NCBI GenBank assembly: GCA_963575745.1
Contig: CAUYUJ010022436.1
Span: forward strand, 1 to 62,500
Origin: Prorocentrum cordatum
Taxonomy: Eukaryota > Sar > Dinophyceae > Prorocentrales > Prorocentraceae
DNA length: 62,500 bases
Reading direction: 5' to 3'
This document shows, piece by piece, positions 36,053 through 45,036 of the stretch; the first letter of the stretch is position 1, and every line of letters begins with the position of its first letter. Made by a program: the position numbers and the translations under genes. The notes under the pieces were generated by a model. The model was not told where the DNA came from. It saw nothing but the letters and a program-made list of their open reading frames with translations, and searched no databases.

Positions 36053-36282
36053 CCCGGAGAGCTCTCTGAGAGCTATAGGGTGTGTACAAGCCGGACGGTG
36101 GTGGTGACTGCCAGCAGACCATCTTCGCCGCTCCAGAATCCCCGCAGCGGCTCGCCCGGGCCGGCAGCGGGTTCGGGGGCGCTTCCAGCGCGCGTCCACG
36201 CGAGCCTGCACGCGTGCAGGCACGCGTGGAAGCGTTCCTGGTAGCGCTTCAGAAGCGCTTCTGGGGAGCCCCTCGGAGCTCT
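36053..36282 (+). repeat. D module 4
   Basis: Palindrome at 36195-36230 spans 36 bp with a single mismatched pair. 3' end truncated at GAGCTCTT. Confidence 0.65.
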
Positions 36283-36680
36283 TACCTCGTAGAGCTCTTC
36301 GTTATCGATGAGCTAGAGGAATTCCGGCGCGGGGTGGAGCTAGTTGGTCGACCCGGCCAGAAAAGAAGATGTCATAACTTTGGGTCGGTTTGCTAAGATT
36401 TGAAAGATATTTGACAATTCATTTTAAGAAAGCAGATTTTTCGCACCTGTAGACGACTGTGAGGCCTCTGCGTCTTAATATGAGCTCTGTAGGCGCACTT
36501 CCACAATCAAAACACTTGGCGGAACCAACTCTGTGTCGACATGAAAAAAATGAATGTTCAATTTTTGGAGAAATGCCTCCTGAAGCTCTCTTCTTCGTCT
36601 CTGAGCACTCTCACGCGTTGAAGGAGCTCTACGAGGTATCCCGGCGGTGACCAGGTTGACGGTTCACCGCCGGTGCCAGT
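36283..36680 (+). repeat. M2 module, full length
   Basis: Cap 36284-36344, core, 3' inverted repeat at about 36624. Class II hairpin unit 36623-36680 with paired GTGA/TCAC. Confidence 0.75.
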
Positions 36681-36842
36681 CAAGAATGATTTTTCCCGTC
36701 CCAGAAGGTCTCTTCGCTCCCCGGGTTTTGGACGCTACCAAGTCTTCGAGGGTCTCTTCGCATTCCGGGTTTTGGACGCTACCAAGTGAAATATATTCGA
36801 CTATTCATTTTGAGAAACCAGATTCTTCGCACCTGTAGTGGA
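36681..36842 (+). repeat. Two D-module ends plus M2 scrap
   Basis: The D-module 3' end (TTTTGGACGCTACCAAGT) occurs twice in tandem, ending at 36743 and 36787. A piece of M2 core follows. Confidence 0.6.
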
Positions 36843-38180
36843 TAACTTGTTGAGCTTCCCTGAGCTAGTTGCTGGAAGTTTAAGAGTTATTCCGCAGCGC
36901 TGGAGAGCTAGTTGGCAAGAAAAATATCGACGGACCTTTTGCTGACTTTGGGTCGGTTGAAAATTTCGTTCTCGGAATTCAACAATTCGTTTGAGCTCCA
37001 GTATTTCTTCCCATCATATTTGATCTTATTCCTGCTCGCCATCTTAATCTCAGGTCGATCGGGTAGATATTACTGCCAAAAAGCACTGCGGCGGGATCGG
37101 CCGTTTCGAGTCATCTTGACACGCGGTGGCGGTTTTCTGAACTCGGTCTGCTGCTCGAGCTAGGTCCGCGAAACTGTTCGTATTGTTCGAGTTATCTTGA
37201 GAGGTGCGCTCGGTTTTCTGTACTTAACTCGGGCTCTGGGGCAGATAAAGGGCTGGTAATCACAGAAACCGATTCGGAGACATCAGGCGCGTTTGCCTGT
37301 CGCATGCAGAGGTCTGAACTCGGTGTGCTACTCGAGCTGGGTTCGCAGAACTATTCGTATCTCTCGAATTTATCTCGACAGGGACTGTCGGTTTTCTGTA
37401 CTCAACTCGAGCTCTAGGGCAGCTACAGAGCTGATGCGCACAGAAAACGATGCAGAACATTCAGGCGTGTTGGGCTGTTGCATCCAGATGTCTGAACTCG
37501 GTCTGCTACTAGGTCAGCGAAACTATTCGTATCGTTCGAGTCATCTTAAGAGGTGCTGCCGGTTTTCGTACGTAACTCGGGCTGTAGGACAGCTACAGAG
37601 CTGATACGCGCAGAAAATGATTCGAAATTTTCATGCGCGTTCGTTTATTGCATCTGGAGGTCCAAACTGGGCTTGCTACTCGGGCTAGGTTCGCAAAACT
37701 ATTCGTATTCTTCGAGTCATCTTGACAGTTGTTGTTTTCTGTCTTGAACTCGGGCTGCAGGAGAGCTACAGAGCTGGTGCGTACAGAAACCGATCGAGAA
37801 TCAGGAGCGTTCGTCTGTTGCATCGAGAGGTCTGAACTCGGTCTGCTACCCGAGCTAGGTTCACAAAATTATTCGTATTCGACCGATATTTTCTTCCACA
37901 TGATGGTGACTTGCTTAGCTGAACTCGAGCGGCCGAAAAATCAGAAGGAAATCATGAGGCGTGAAGTTCTCCCTAATGGTATTTTCTACACGCTGCAGAT
38001 GAGATAGAACTGTTGAGCACAGCAATGGGATATCACTAGACGCCTGAGATCAGTCTGCTAGCAGCCCGGGCTGAAAAACTATTCGTTCTCTGCCAATTCT
38101 TTGGACATAATGTGTGGTCAGGAAGCTCTACGAGTCCCCCGGCGGTAAGAAAGGTTGACGGTTTACCGCCGGCGCCCAGT
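36843..38180 (+). repeat. M1 module with variant tail
   Basis: Diverged M1 cap 36843-36912, head, about five sub-repeats (37283, 37463, 37632, 37803 and one shortened) and the variant tail. Class I hairpin unit 38121-38180. Confidence 0.7.
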
Positions 38181-38878
38181 TATGCCGCGTCTGCCAGTCA
38201 AATTCTCAGGTCCGTAGGTGCAGTATTACTATCAAAACACTTGGAGCAACCGACTATGTTCCGAGTCATCTTGACACGCGTTCACGGCTTTCTGTACTTA
38301 AATCGAGATTTCGGAGAGCTACAGAGCTGATGCTTACAGAAACCGATTCAGAATCATCATGCGCGTTCGTCTGTTGCATCCAGAGGTCAGATCTCGGTCT
38401 GCTGCTCGAGCTAGGTCCGTAAAACTTTTGTAATCTTCGAGTCATTTTCGCCAGTGATGTCGGTTTTCTGTACTGAACCCAAGATTCAGAGGAACTACAG
38501 AGCTGGTGCGCACATAAACCGATTCTATATGGCCAGGCGCGTTCGTCTGTTGCATCAAGAGGCCTATCTTCGGTCTGCTACTCGAGCTAGGTCACGACAC
38601 TATTCGTACTTCTCATTTCTCTTTAGAGGCGCTGTCGGTATTCTGGACTCAACTCGAGCTCTAGCACAGCAACAGAGCTGGTACGCACAGATTGCGATGC
38701 AGAATCATCGGGGGCGTTTGGCTGAAACATCCAGAGCTCTGAACAAAATCCACTACTCGAGCTAGGTCCGGAAAGCTATTCGTATGCGACCGATTTTTTT
38801 CGAGTTTTTTTGGCCCTTGCTTTAGAAGCTTTCTTCACGTGTTTTGAGATCGCTGAGCGAGGAAAGAGCTCTACGAGG
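38181..38878 (+). repeat. Chimeric M2/M1 module, interrupted by LINE-A
   Basis: Begins as M2 core (GTGCAGTATTACTATC), switches to M1 sub-repeats at about 38260, and returns to an M2 tail at about 38790. The 3' inverted repeat GAGCTCTACGAGG (from 38866) is present, but the hairpin's left arm is replaced by LINE-A. Confidence 0.65.
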
Positions 38879-38900
38879 TCCGTAGCCATTTTGGCTCAAG
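38879..38900 (+). other. Dinoflagellate spliced-leader exon sequence
   Basis: All 22 nt of the dinoflagellate SL consensus (D followed by CCGTAGCC...TTGGCTCAAG) are present, with D = T; that T may also be the last base of the flanking target. It is not an SL RNA gene: no GT splice donor follows, and the next bases are another SL copy. It marks the cap end of a trans-spliced transcript copied back into DNA. Confidence 0.93.
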
Positions 38901-38915
38901 CCATTTTGGCTCAAG
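38901..38915 (+). other. Relict spliced leader, 15 nt
   Basis: CCATTTTGGCTCAAG: the SL minus its first seven bases. The cut falls right after the AG inside CCGTAG, as expected if the older SL's AG served as trans-splice acceptor in a later round. A further CTCAAG at 38925-38930 might be a third, more decayed relict. Confidence 0.88.
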
Positions 38916-39048
38916 CTCTACGAGCTCAAGTGCAGAGAGGTGCCCTTTTGTTCCTCTTACTGTACACGGTGCCTCAGTGTCCGTTTTGCCTGAGTGCCTT
39001 TGGATCCAGATTACACATTGACAGTCCAGATCGTTGGAGTACCGTTTA

Positions 39049-39132
39049 CTTCTTGTGAGGACATCAATTTCTTGTGAGGACTGCTGTACTTTCTTGTGAG
39101 GTCATCTGTATTTCTTGTGAGGACATCTGTTC
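39049..39132 (+). repeat. 5' UTR short tandem repeat of LINE-A
   Basis: Four copies of TTTCTTGTGAGGACATC-like units at 21-22-bp spacing. A fifth partial copy (GTGAGGACATC) lies near 39161, just upstream of ORF1. Possibly 5' UTR promoter or translation-control sequence of the element; that role is inference. Confidence 0.7.
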
Positions 39133-39237
39133 GACACGACGACAGATTCGAAGCGTTCGCGTGAGGACATCAAGTTCTTGGAACAGTGGGGGTTTCCAGA
39201 GGAGTTCAAGTATTCGAACACCGTCACTTTCGCAGCG

Positions 39238-40314
39238 ATGTCTCAGCAAAACCCAGCAGGTGAGTCCTGTTGTAAGAAGAGTAAGGCTGAGGGTGAGGAT
39301 GAGGATATGATTCAGGCAAGCAGTGAGGAGGATGAGCAGTTCGGGGAATTTGATGACGGCAATCCTATGAAGCAACAGTTTGCTATGATGAAGGCTATGC
39401 TAGCTAAACAGAACACTCAGAAGAAAAGAATTTCACGGATTGAGCAGGATGTGAAACGGATCGACCAGCGTGGTGAGAAGAATGAGGCTGACATCGCAGC
39501 TATGCAGCAGCAGATCCGTTCGCTTCAGCAGAAGGGTCCACCCAGTGATGCAGGATCAGGGTCCACGGATGCTTGGAGTAACTATGCGGGCCCTGCGGGC
39601 TCCTCTGCTACGGCCACTGCTTCCAGGTATGGTAATCGTACGCCAGTTCGCGAATGGAATCGAGTGCGGGAGGATTTCACACCGACCTTCATCCAACTCA
39701 CAGGTTGGGCGCGAGGTGGAGTCGGCAATCTCAAGACTCGTTCATCGGATATGCTCTCCTGGGATCATGCTCTGCCTGTCATTCGTAAATTTGTCCGTGG
39801 CACAGGAAAGATGACTGAGGAGCATTTCGACATGAGTAGGATCGAGCGGGAGCACAACAATAAACCATATGGTCTTTATCGTATACGATTCTATGTTATA
39901 AGTGGCAAGTTGACGAACGATGAAATTTGGGAGATACGCAATTCTTGGGCCGTCGAGCTTGAGAATGACACGCACGACTTGAAGCAAATCACTCCCATCC
40001 TGGCCAACAAGCGTCTCGGCGTATCCTGTGAACCAGCACCCTGGAAGCAGCCACATGTATCTGCCGTGGGTCGTTGTCAAGCTATCTTTGCTACTCTCAG
40101 GAGTGGCTCCCAGTGGCTGAAGGGTGAGATGGGTCCTCCTGTCAGCTATGTGTGGGGCTACCCTTCGGCCACGACGCCGAAGACGGATGGAGTATGCATT
40201 GCCGCTTTTGATCCTAACTTGGGGTGGAAGGTTGATGCCGAGCTGCTGCGTAAGGTCGATGACAAGTTGGATTGCGAGGCCTTTCTGGCCAAGCTCAACT
40301 TTCGTACCTGGTGA
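39238..40314 (+). CDS. LINE-A ORF1 protein (coiled coil plus RNA-binding-like domain)
   Basis: Intact 358-aa frame from the first ATG at 39238. The frame is open back to a stop at 39118-39120, but has no earlier ATG. Residues 1-43 are acidic with a KKSK patch. Residues about 44-98 are rich in K, E, Q, M and I with heptad-like spacing (coiled coil). 100-140 is a Gly/Ser/Ala linker. From about 146 to the end is a folded domain of mixed strands and helices. This layout resembles L1-type ORF1 proteins, which coat the element RNA as trimers. The resemblance is architectural; I cannot show homology, and there is no CCHC knuckle. It sits between the SL 5' UTR and the endonuclease, with about 20 bp before ORF2. 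It is the only undamaged gene of LINE-A. Confidence 0.7.
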   Translation: MSQQNPAGESCCKKSKAEGEDEDMIQASSEEDEQFGEFDDGNPMKQQFAMMKAMLAKQNTQKKRISRIEQDVKRIDQRGEKNEADIAAMQQQIRSLQQKGPPSDAGSGSTDAWSNYAGPAGSSATATASRYGNRTPVREWNRVREDFTPTFIQLTGWARGGVGNLKTRSSDMLSWDHALPVIRKFVRGTGKMTEEHFDMSRIEREHNNKPYGLYRIRFYVISGKLTNDEIWEIRNSWAVELENDTHDLKQITPILANKRLGVSCEPAPWKQPHVSAVGRCQAIFATLRSGSQWLKGEMGPPVSYVWGYPSATTPKTDGVCIAAFDPNLGWKVDAELLRKVDDKLDCEAFLAKLNFRTW

Positions 40315-41739
40315 AGGTGCCATGGCGCCATCGTGGGCACGTATAACGTGAGGCGCTGTGGCAGCATGAACAGCCACGACTTGCTTGCTCAGATCAAGAC
40401 CTCGAATTCGGAAGTTCTCGCTTTGCAGGAGTGCCAGTTCCTTGGATTAGGTAGGTGCTCTGAGCATGGTTTCACCTTAACTCTTTCTAATGATGGGAAG
40501 GCGGGGGTTCTCTACTAGAGGGTGTGGAGAGCCTCCATACGTGAATGCATCAGGGGTAATGTCATTCTCGTGTTTCAATCGTTGATTGTGGCCAGCTTGT
40601 ACTTACCACATGCGCCGAAAAAAAAGGGATCACAATATCTTATTCACACAAACATTGCAGTCGTGTCGAAAGGATTTGGATACGCTCCGAGTTAGGTTTC
40701 CCAAGGAAGGGTGGGACTTGTTGATCGGGATGGGTGCCAACGTTGAGCTTCTGCCTCGCACGGTCTTTGGATATGTTGCTTTGACTGGTTCTGCAGTACA
40801 GGGTGAGAGATTTGAAGAAGGGGACAATGCAGGAGGAGGTGGACGTGGAGGTTTCCAGCAGGGTAGGAGGAGGATGCAACAATACATGTGTGACGAGCTC
40901 TGTGAATGTATGTGGCATTATGGTTTGGTTTTCTCGAATTCTTTTGGGGCCCGTCGTGCGACCTGGAAGGCCAAGGAGGAGACGGAGGATGAGGACAAGG
41001 TTCTTGATTACCTGTGTATTCCGAGCTCCTGGGAAAGGCCTCAGTGGGAGGTGTCGTGGTTAAGGCCAACACTCAGGGGCTCCGTGGACCCCAGACAGAC
41101 CCGCCTGTCGGACCATGCCCTGCTCACCTTGCTTGTCCCCGAATCGGCCGCTCCGACTCGACGTTGGAGAACGAAGCCGCGACAGACGTTCACTCATTGG
41201 TGCTGCGACGAGGCCTCGGAATTGCAAGTTTCGGCTAACCTTGATCGTCGTTTGCACGCTGCAGCTCGTTACCCATCTGGTCTCTGCCCGGATGAATTGG
41301 CTCCTGTTATCTTGGATGCATGTGCACAGGGCAAGGAGTCATACACCAATGTCCCAAAGCAAATGCATATCCCCAAAAAGACATATCGCCATGAGGAACT
41401 TGATGATGAATATCGCCGACTGCGTCGTGAAGGAGGGGAGGAGGAGGAGCTCATCAGGGTTAAGAAGGAGAGAAGGAAGGAGATGCGTGCACACACTCGT
41501 CGTCGACTCGAATACGATCATCGTGACGGGAAGCTCGCTCGGACGGTGGTGGACACATTGAGTTATGACAATGTGCTCACGGAGGATAGGGAGTTGTGGG
41601 AGAAGGCGCTCTATGCTCACGGGTTCGCCAAGTATGCTGCGCAAGGGATACGTAACGTGGAGTGTATCGAGGAGAGGAGGGGAAGGAGGTTGCAGGACAC
41701 GAACACTGTGGACGTCTCCCCCATTTCCATGTCCGTATT

Positions 41740-42700
41740 GTTACAGGCACGATCACGCTTAAAGTGTGGTAAGGCGGTGGGTAAGGACGGAGTTTCTCCT
41801 TCTATGTTGAAACGTATCACGTGGGTAGGTTTGCGTCATATTCTTCGGTTATTCAAGGACCTGTATCTTCAACGGTATCCTACTCCTCGGATTTGGTCTG
41901 AGTTGCTTGTGGTGTTGATGCCGAAAGCTAAAGATATCACTAAGTTGTATGATACTCGTGCTCTCGTCTTACTTAGCAGCCTAAGCAAATGGTATACTTC
42001 ATGTTTGGTTGAGATTGCTGAAGGTTATCTGAAAAGGGTCCCACAATATCTACATAACTACGGATTTTGCAAGGGAAGGCGCACGCACGAGATCACTGCC
42101 ATGCTTAAGCATGTCACCACACACGCTCTGGAGTGGGGGAAAGATGAGACCCTGCACCTCGCGTCATTAGATGTGCAGGCTGCCTTTGATAACGTCACGG
42201 TTGAGAAGGCCAGTCGGGCCTTGGATGCCATCCCTGGGTTCCCCAATGACCTTGCGTTGGCGCTGCTCGCTCCCAGTATCCTGGACACAGCGGACTTTAC
42301 CTTTCAGGACTCCGCGGCGACGGGTATTCCCTGGGATGCGTGTGTACGTGCTGGCAGTGTGGAGGCCCCCTTCCTGTGTGGAAGTGTGTGACACTACCGA
42401 TGTGGGATAGGATTGTACTGAATTGGGAGGAGGAGAAGCTGGGGTACGATTTTGGGGAGGAGGCTGGTGGGAGGTATCTTATTCATGCGCTCTGGGCCGA
42501 TAACATGTTGCTTTTCTCGAAATCAAAGACTGAGCTCACACGTATGGTGGGGGACTTCTCGGCTCAGCTGTATACACACGGTTTCAGATGGAAAGATTCC
42601 TCACTACACTATCTTGCCTTTGGGGAGGACTCTGAAGGCGCCTCGACGGGGGACCTCGTTGTCCAGGTGAACGATCTCGGTACCCTGTGTCTTTCGCGAT
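41740..42700 (+). other. Reverse transcriptase domain of LINE-A
   Basis: Conserved blocks in order: CGKAVGKDGVSPSMLK (fingers); LVVLMPKAKDI and ALVLLSSLSKWYTSCL (motifs 2-3); LDVQAAFDNV (motif A, aspartates at 42170 and 42188); RAGSVEAP (motif B); ALWADNMLLFS (motif C, Asp at 42499, Asn at 42502); FRWKDSSLHYL. One frameshift lies between motifs B and C. The GSVEAP and WADN forms match LINE-B and, from memory, dinoflagellate RTs. Confidence 0.88.
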
Positions 42701-43949
42701 GCTCTGAAATGGAGTGCCTGAGGTTGCCTGGTCACGACCAAGACTGACAAACACCATGATGTGGCTTGGAAGTCGGCTCGGGGTTGGAAGCGATTTAATC
42801 AGTTCCGCAAGTTTTATACGAATCGTGCTGTACCCTTCCAGAAGAAAATCAAGCATTATGAATCTAGGTTGCGTAGTTTTGTACTTTTCGGTGTTGAAGG
42901 CATGCCAGCGGACCACCACACCTTGAAACAGTTGCACACGTGGGAAGGTAAAATATTGTGTTCTATGGTACGCCGCCCGAAACCTGCCGACATGGATTGG
43001 AGTATATACTTATGCAACTTGTACAAACGTGGGCGGCGTATGCTCCTGGAGTTGGGACGGCCGTCTCTTGTGCAGCTATTCTTGTTTCGTCAGTGGCAGT
43101 GGGCTCAGGACTGTACGTCTGCTGTGAAACGCCTGAACCCAACACCCGCACATATTCCTCCAGGCACTTTTGATTCTTCAGGCAAGCCTGGCCCCAACGT
43201 CTTTGCTGCGTGTGAGCCACCGCCGGCCAAGAGACAACGTCAGGATGAACCCATGTATGTGCTACCAAGTATTGTGTGCTCGGCATCAATGGGAAGTCAT
43301 CCTGACGTGTGTGAGACGATGCATGCTGTTGATTCCTTTGAGCTCCCTGGTTCTCAGACACAATTACCCGCGCATCGGCGCAATCTGATTTCCCAGATGC
43401 ATAAGCGTGCAAAGACATCCCATCCATCTCAGGATTCTCTGTCGCAAAAGCGTTCCTCTGTTGAGTTGCCGTCGCAGGAAATCGCTGCAAACAAGCGGCG
43501 ACGGGTGGCTCCACCTCATCATCGTAGCACAGGGGACTCGCATATGCAGGCTAGAGAATGTATTTTTGCATGGTCGGGGGAGTGGACTGACCGACGGCAG
43601 GCCTTCATTGCATCACTGCCTTGGAAAGATCGCCCATTAATGACACGTCGGCATGAGGGGGGGAGACCACTGGCGTTGAGAAACTTCCATTACATTTTCG
43701 AGTTGGTATCAGGGAAGGATTGGTATCATACGTTATCCTTTTCACGTCAGGGATGGAAAGAATTTCTGAAGCGGGCACTGGATGTTACTAACATGGAGGA
43801 GGCGTGGGGGTACTGTTATTTCAAACATGCACAACCTGCGGGATATGCTAGGGAGGAGGAGGAGAGGGAGAAGACGGAGGAGCAGCAAAGGAAGGAGGAC
43901 GAGAAGATGGAGAAACGACTTGCGTACATTAATGAATATGCATCGGAGT

Positions 43950-44460
43950 GGAATGCGGAGCCTCGGGACTCGATACCGATGGAATTGATTGGTGACTCCT
44001 CCACAGGGGTGAATTGGATTAACGGTCTCTGGGCAACATCCCATATTATCTACAAGCACATTCTTGGCGACATTCAAAACAGGCTGGAGCATATCTCTGT
44101 GTTGTATGGTATGAGGCCTCCGAGTTGGGGCCACAATATGTTCAAGTGGATCTATCGAGAAGGAAACGAAAGAGCTGACAGGCTGACATGGTTGGCCAGA
44201 ACCAAAAATAGTTACGTTACGTTCCATACCTCACTTATTGAACATGCGAGTAAAACAATACTAGACGGCCTCCGTGGATTCTTCGACGGAGGTCGCTCTG
44301 TGGAGGGATGTGCTGCAGGATGGTGTATATATTTGTGTGTGCACGGGGCGTGGCAGTTGGTGGCGGAGGAAGCTTTCTCGCTTGATGCCTCTGCTACCGT
44401 CATGTTTTGTGCGATGATTGCAGCACAACGGCTCTGTATGGTCGTGGAGCACATTTTGGG
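43950..44460 (+). other. RNase H domain, permuted order (LINE-A)
   Basis: Third-acidic motif LIGDSSTGVNWI (Asp 43994) comes first, then YREGNERADRLTW (Asp 44177), then FFDGGRSVEGCAAGW (Asp 44285), which is normally the first motif of the fold. The Glu-bearing helix is expected near 44400 but reads CAMIAAQRL, so that glutamate is lost. All lie in one continuous frame. Confidence 0.75.
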
Positions 44461-44703
44461 TAGCATCTTTCATCCAAGCAGCTGGCTCATTTCATCTTGC
44501 TTGGAGCTCTCCAACACCTTTTACAACTTCACATGTTGTAATGCATCCTTTTCCTTGTTCCTGCATCCTATTCCGTTGCCTATGCCTCAGTGGCTCGGCA
44601 GTGTGATGATAAGAGATGCCCTCTCTGGCTACCCTGTGCTCCGTTTGGGAGTCTTAGGGCTCAGCTGTCACAGCTGTCCGCGCCCTGACTCAAACTCAAA
44701 AAA

Positions 44704-45036
44704 CCTGGTTGACGGTTTACCGCCGGTTCCAAGTAGGCCGACCCGACCAAAAGAGACAATATCGTGACTTTGGGTAGGTTTTGCTAAGATTTGAAAGATA
44801 TTTGATAATTCATTTTGAGAAAGCGGTTTGTACTTGCAGTGGGTTTTGCCGCGGCTGTCAGTCAAATTCTCAGGTTCGTAGGTGCAGTATTACTATCCAA
44901 ACACTGAAATCGTGATTTTTCGAATTTTCTCTCGCTTCAGAGGCTTCCTTCATGTGTTCCGAGGAGCGCTGTACAAGAAAAGAGCTCTGCGAGGTGCCTG
45001 GTGGTAACCTGGTTGACGCTTTACCGCCGTATTCAA
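44704..45036 (+). repeat. Right part of the LINE-A target hairpin, then a truncated M2
   Basis: 44704-44734 is the loop and right arm of a class III hairpin (CCTGGTTGACGG, TTTACCGCCGG), ending CCAAGT. An M2 follows and ends in a degenerate class III hairpin unit at 44982-45037. Confidence 0.7.

Larger units (their letters stand above)
1..38878 (+). repeat. Array of hairpin-terminated M1/M2 repeat modules (overview)
   Basis: Consensus used in the entries below. M1: a cap of about 70 bp (starts ACTCGTAGAGCTTCC, folds on itself, ends AGCTAGT); a head of about 220 bp (starts TGGCAAGAAAAATCTCG); about 4-6 diverged sub-repeats of about 177 bp; a tail ending TATGTTGTCA; the 3' inverted repeat GGAAGCTCTACGAGT; then a class I hairpin (arms CCGGCGGTAA and TTACCGCCGG) ending CCCAGT. 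M2: a cap starting ACCTCGTAGAGCTC; a core of about 300 bp; the 3' inverted repeat GAGCTCTACGAGGT; then a class II hairpin (arms with GTGA and TCAC, end GCCAGT) or class III hairpin (GTAA and TTAC, end GGTTCCAGT). The same array resumes at 44704-46384 and 50208-52814. No coding capacity for a mobility enzyme is visible. The names are mine, and I recognise no described family. Confidence 0.85.
38879..44703 (+). mobile_element. LINE-A, SL-headed non-LTR retrotransposon
   Basis: 5.8-kb element bounded by a hairpin 3' inverted repeat on the left and the hairpin's right part on the right. Order: spliced leader, SL relict, 5' UTR with short repeats, ORF1 (coiled coil), then ORF2 remnants (APE-like endonuclease, linker, RT, nuclear-signal-like linker, permuted RNase H), and a 3' tail ending CAAAAAA. 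The full spliced leader implies a full-length cDNA of a trans-spliced mRNA. ORF2 has an in-frame TAG, at least three frame changes, a further in-frame TGA and a lost endonuclease aspartate, so this copy is not active. The target lost about 12 bp, the hairpin's left arm; no target duplication is visible. Confidence 0.85.
40333..44703 (+). pseudogene. LINE-A ORF2 (endonuclease-RT-RNase H), inactivated
   Basis: Frame by frame: 40333-40680 encodes the endonuclease start (GTYNVRR; EVLALQECQF with the catalytic Glu) and reads through an in-frame TAG at 40516-40518 to LYLPH. A shift near 40625 leads to the frame ending at 42391, which carries IGMGANVELL, SDHALL and most of the RT. A second shift near 42375 gives the frame to 42747 with RT motif C. 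A third shift and an in-frame TGA at about 42719 precede the long frame from 42761, which holds the RT thumb, basic linker and permuted RNase H. In real LINEs this is one polyprotein that nicks the target and copies its RNA at the nick. The Asp expected in GGDxN is Gly (40733-40735). No ATG is evident for the endonuclease frame (a GTG lies at 40333). Confidence 0.85.

Noticed and set aside
1-38878. Many 60-185-codon open frames on both strands of the array
   Set aside because: They recur wherever the same sub-repeats occur, start at arbitrary codons, shift frame between copies and are open on both strands. No domain is recognisable.
1-38878. CRISPR array (short repeat at intervals)
   Set aside because: The spaces between hairpins are 0.17-1.8 kb and homologous to each other, the context is eukaryotic, and no cas genes are present.
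38879-38930. SL RNA gene
   Set aside because: No GT donor, intron or Sm-like site follows. The next sequence is a truncated SL copy and then the LINE 5' UTR.
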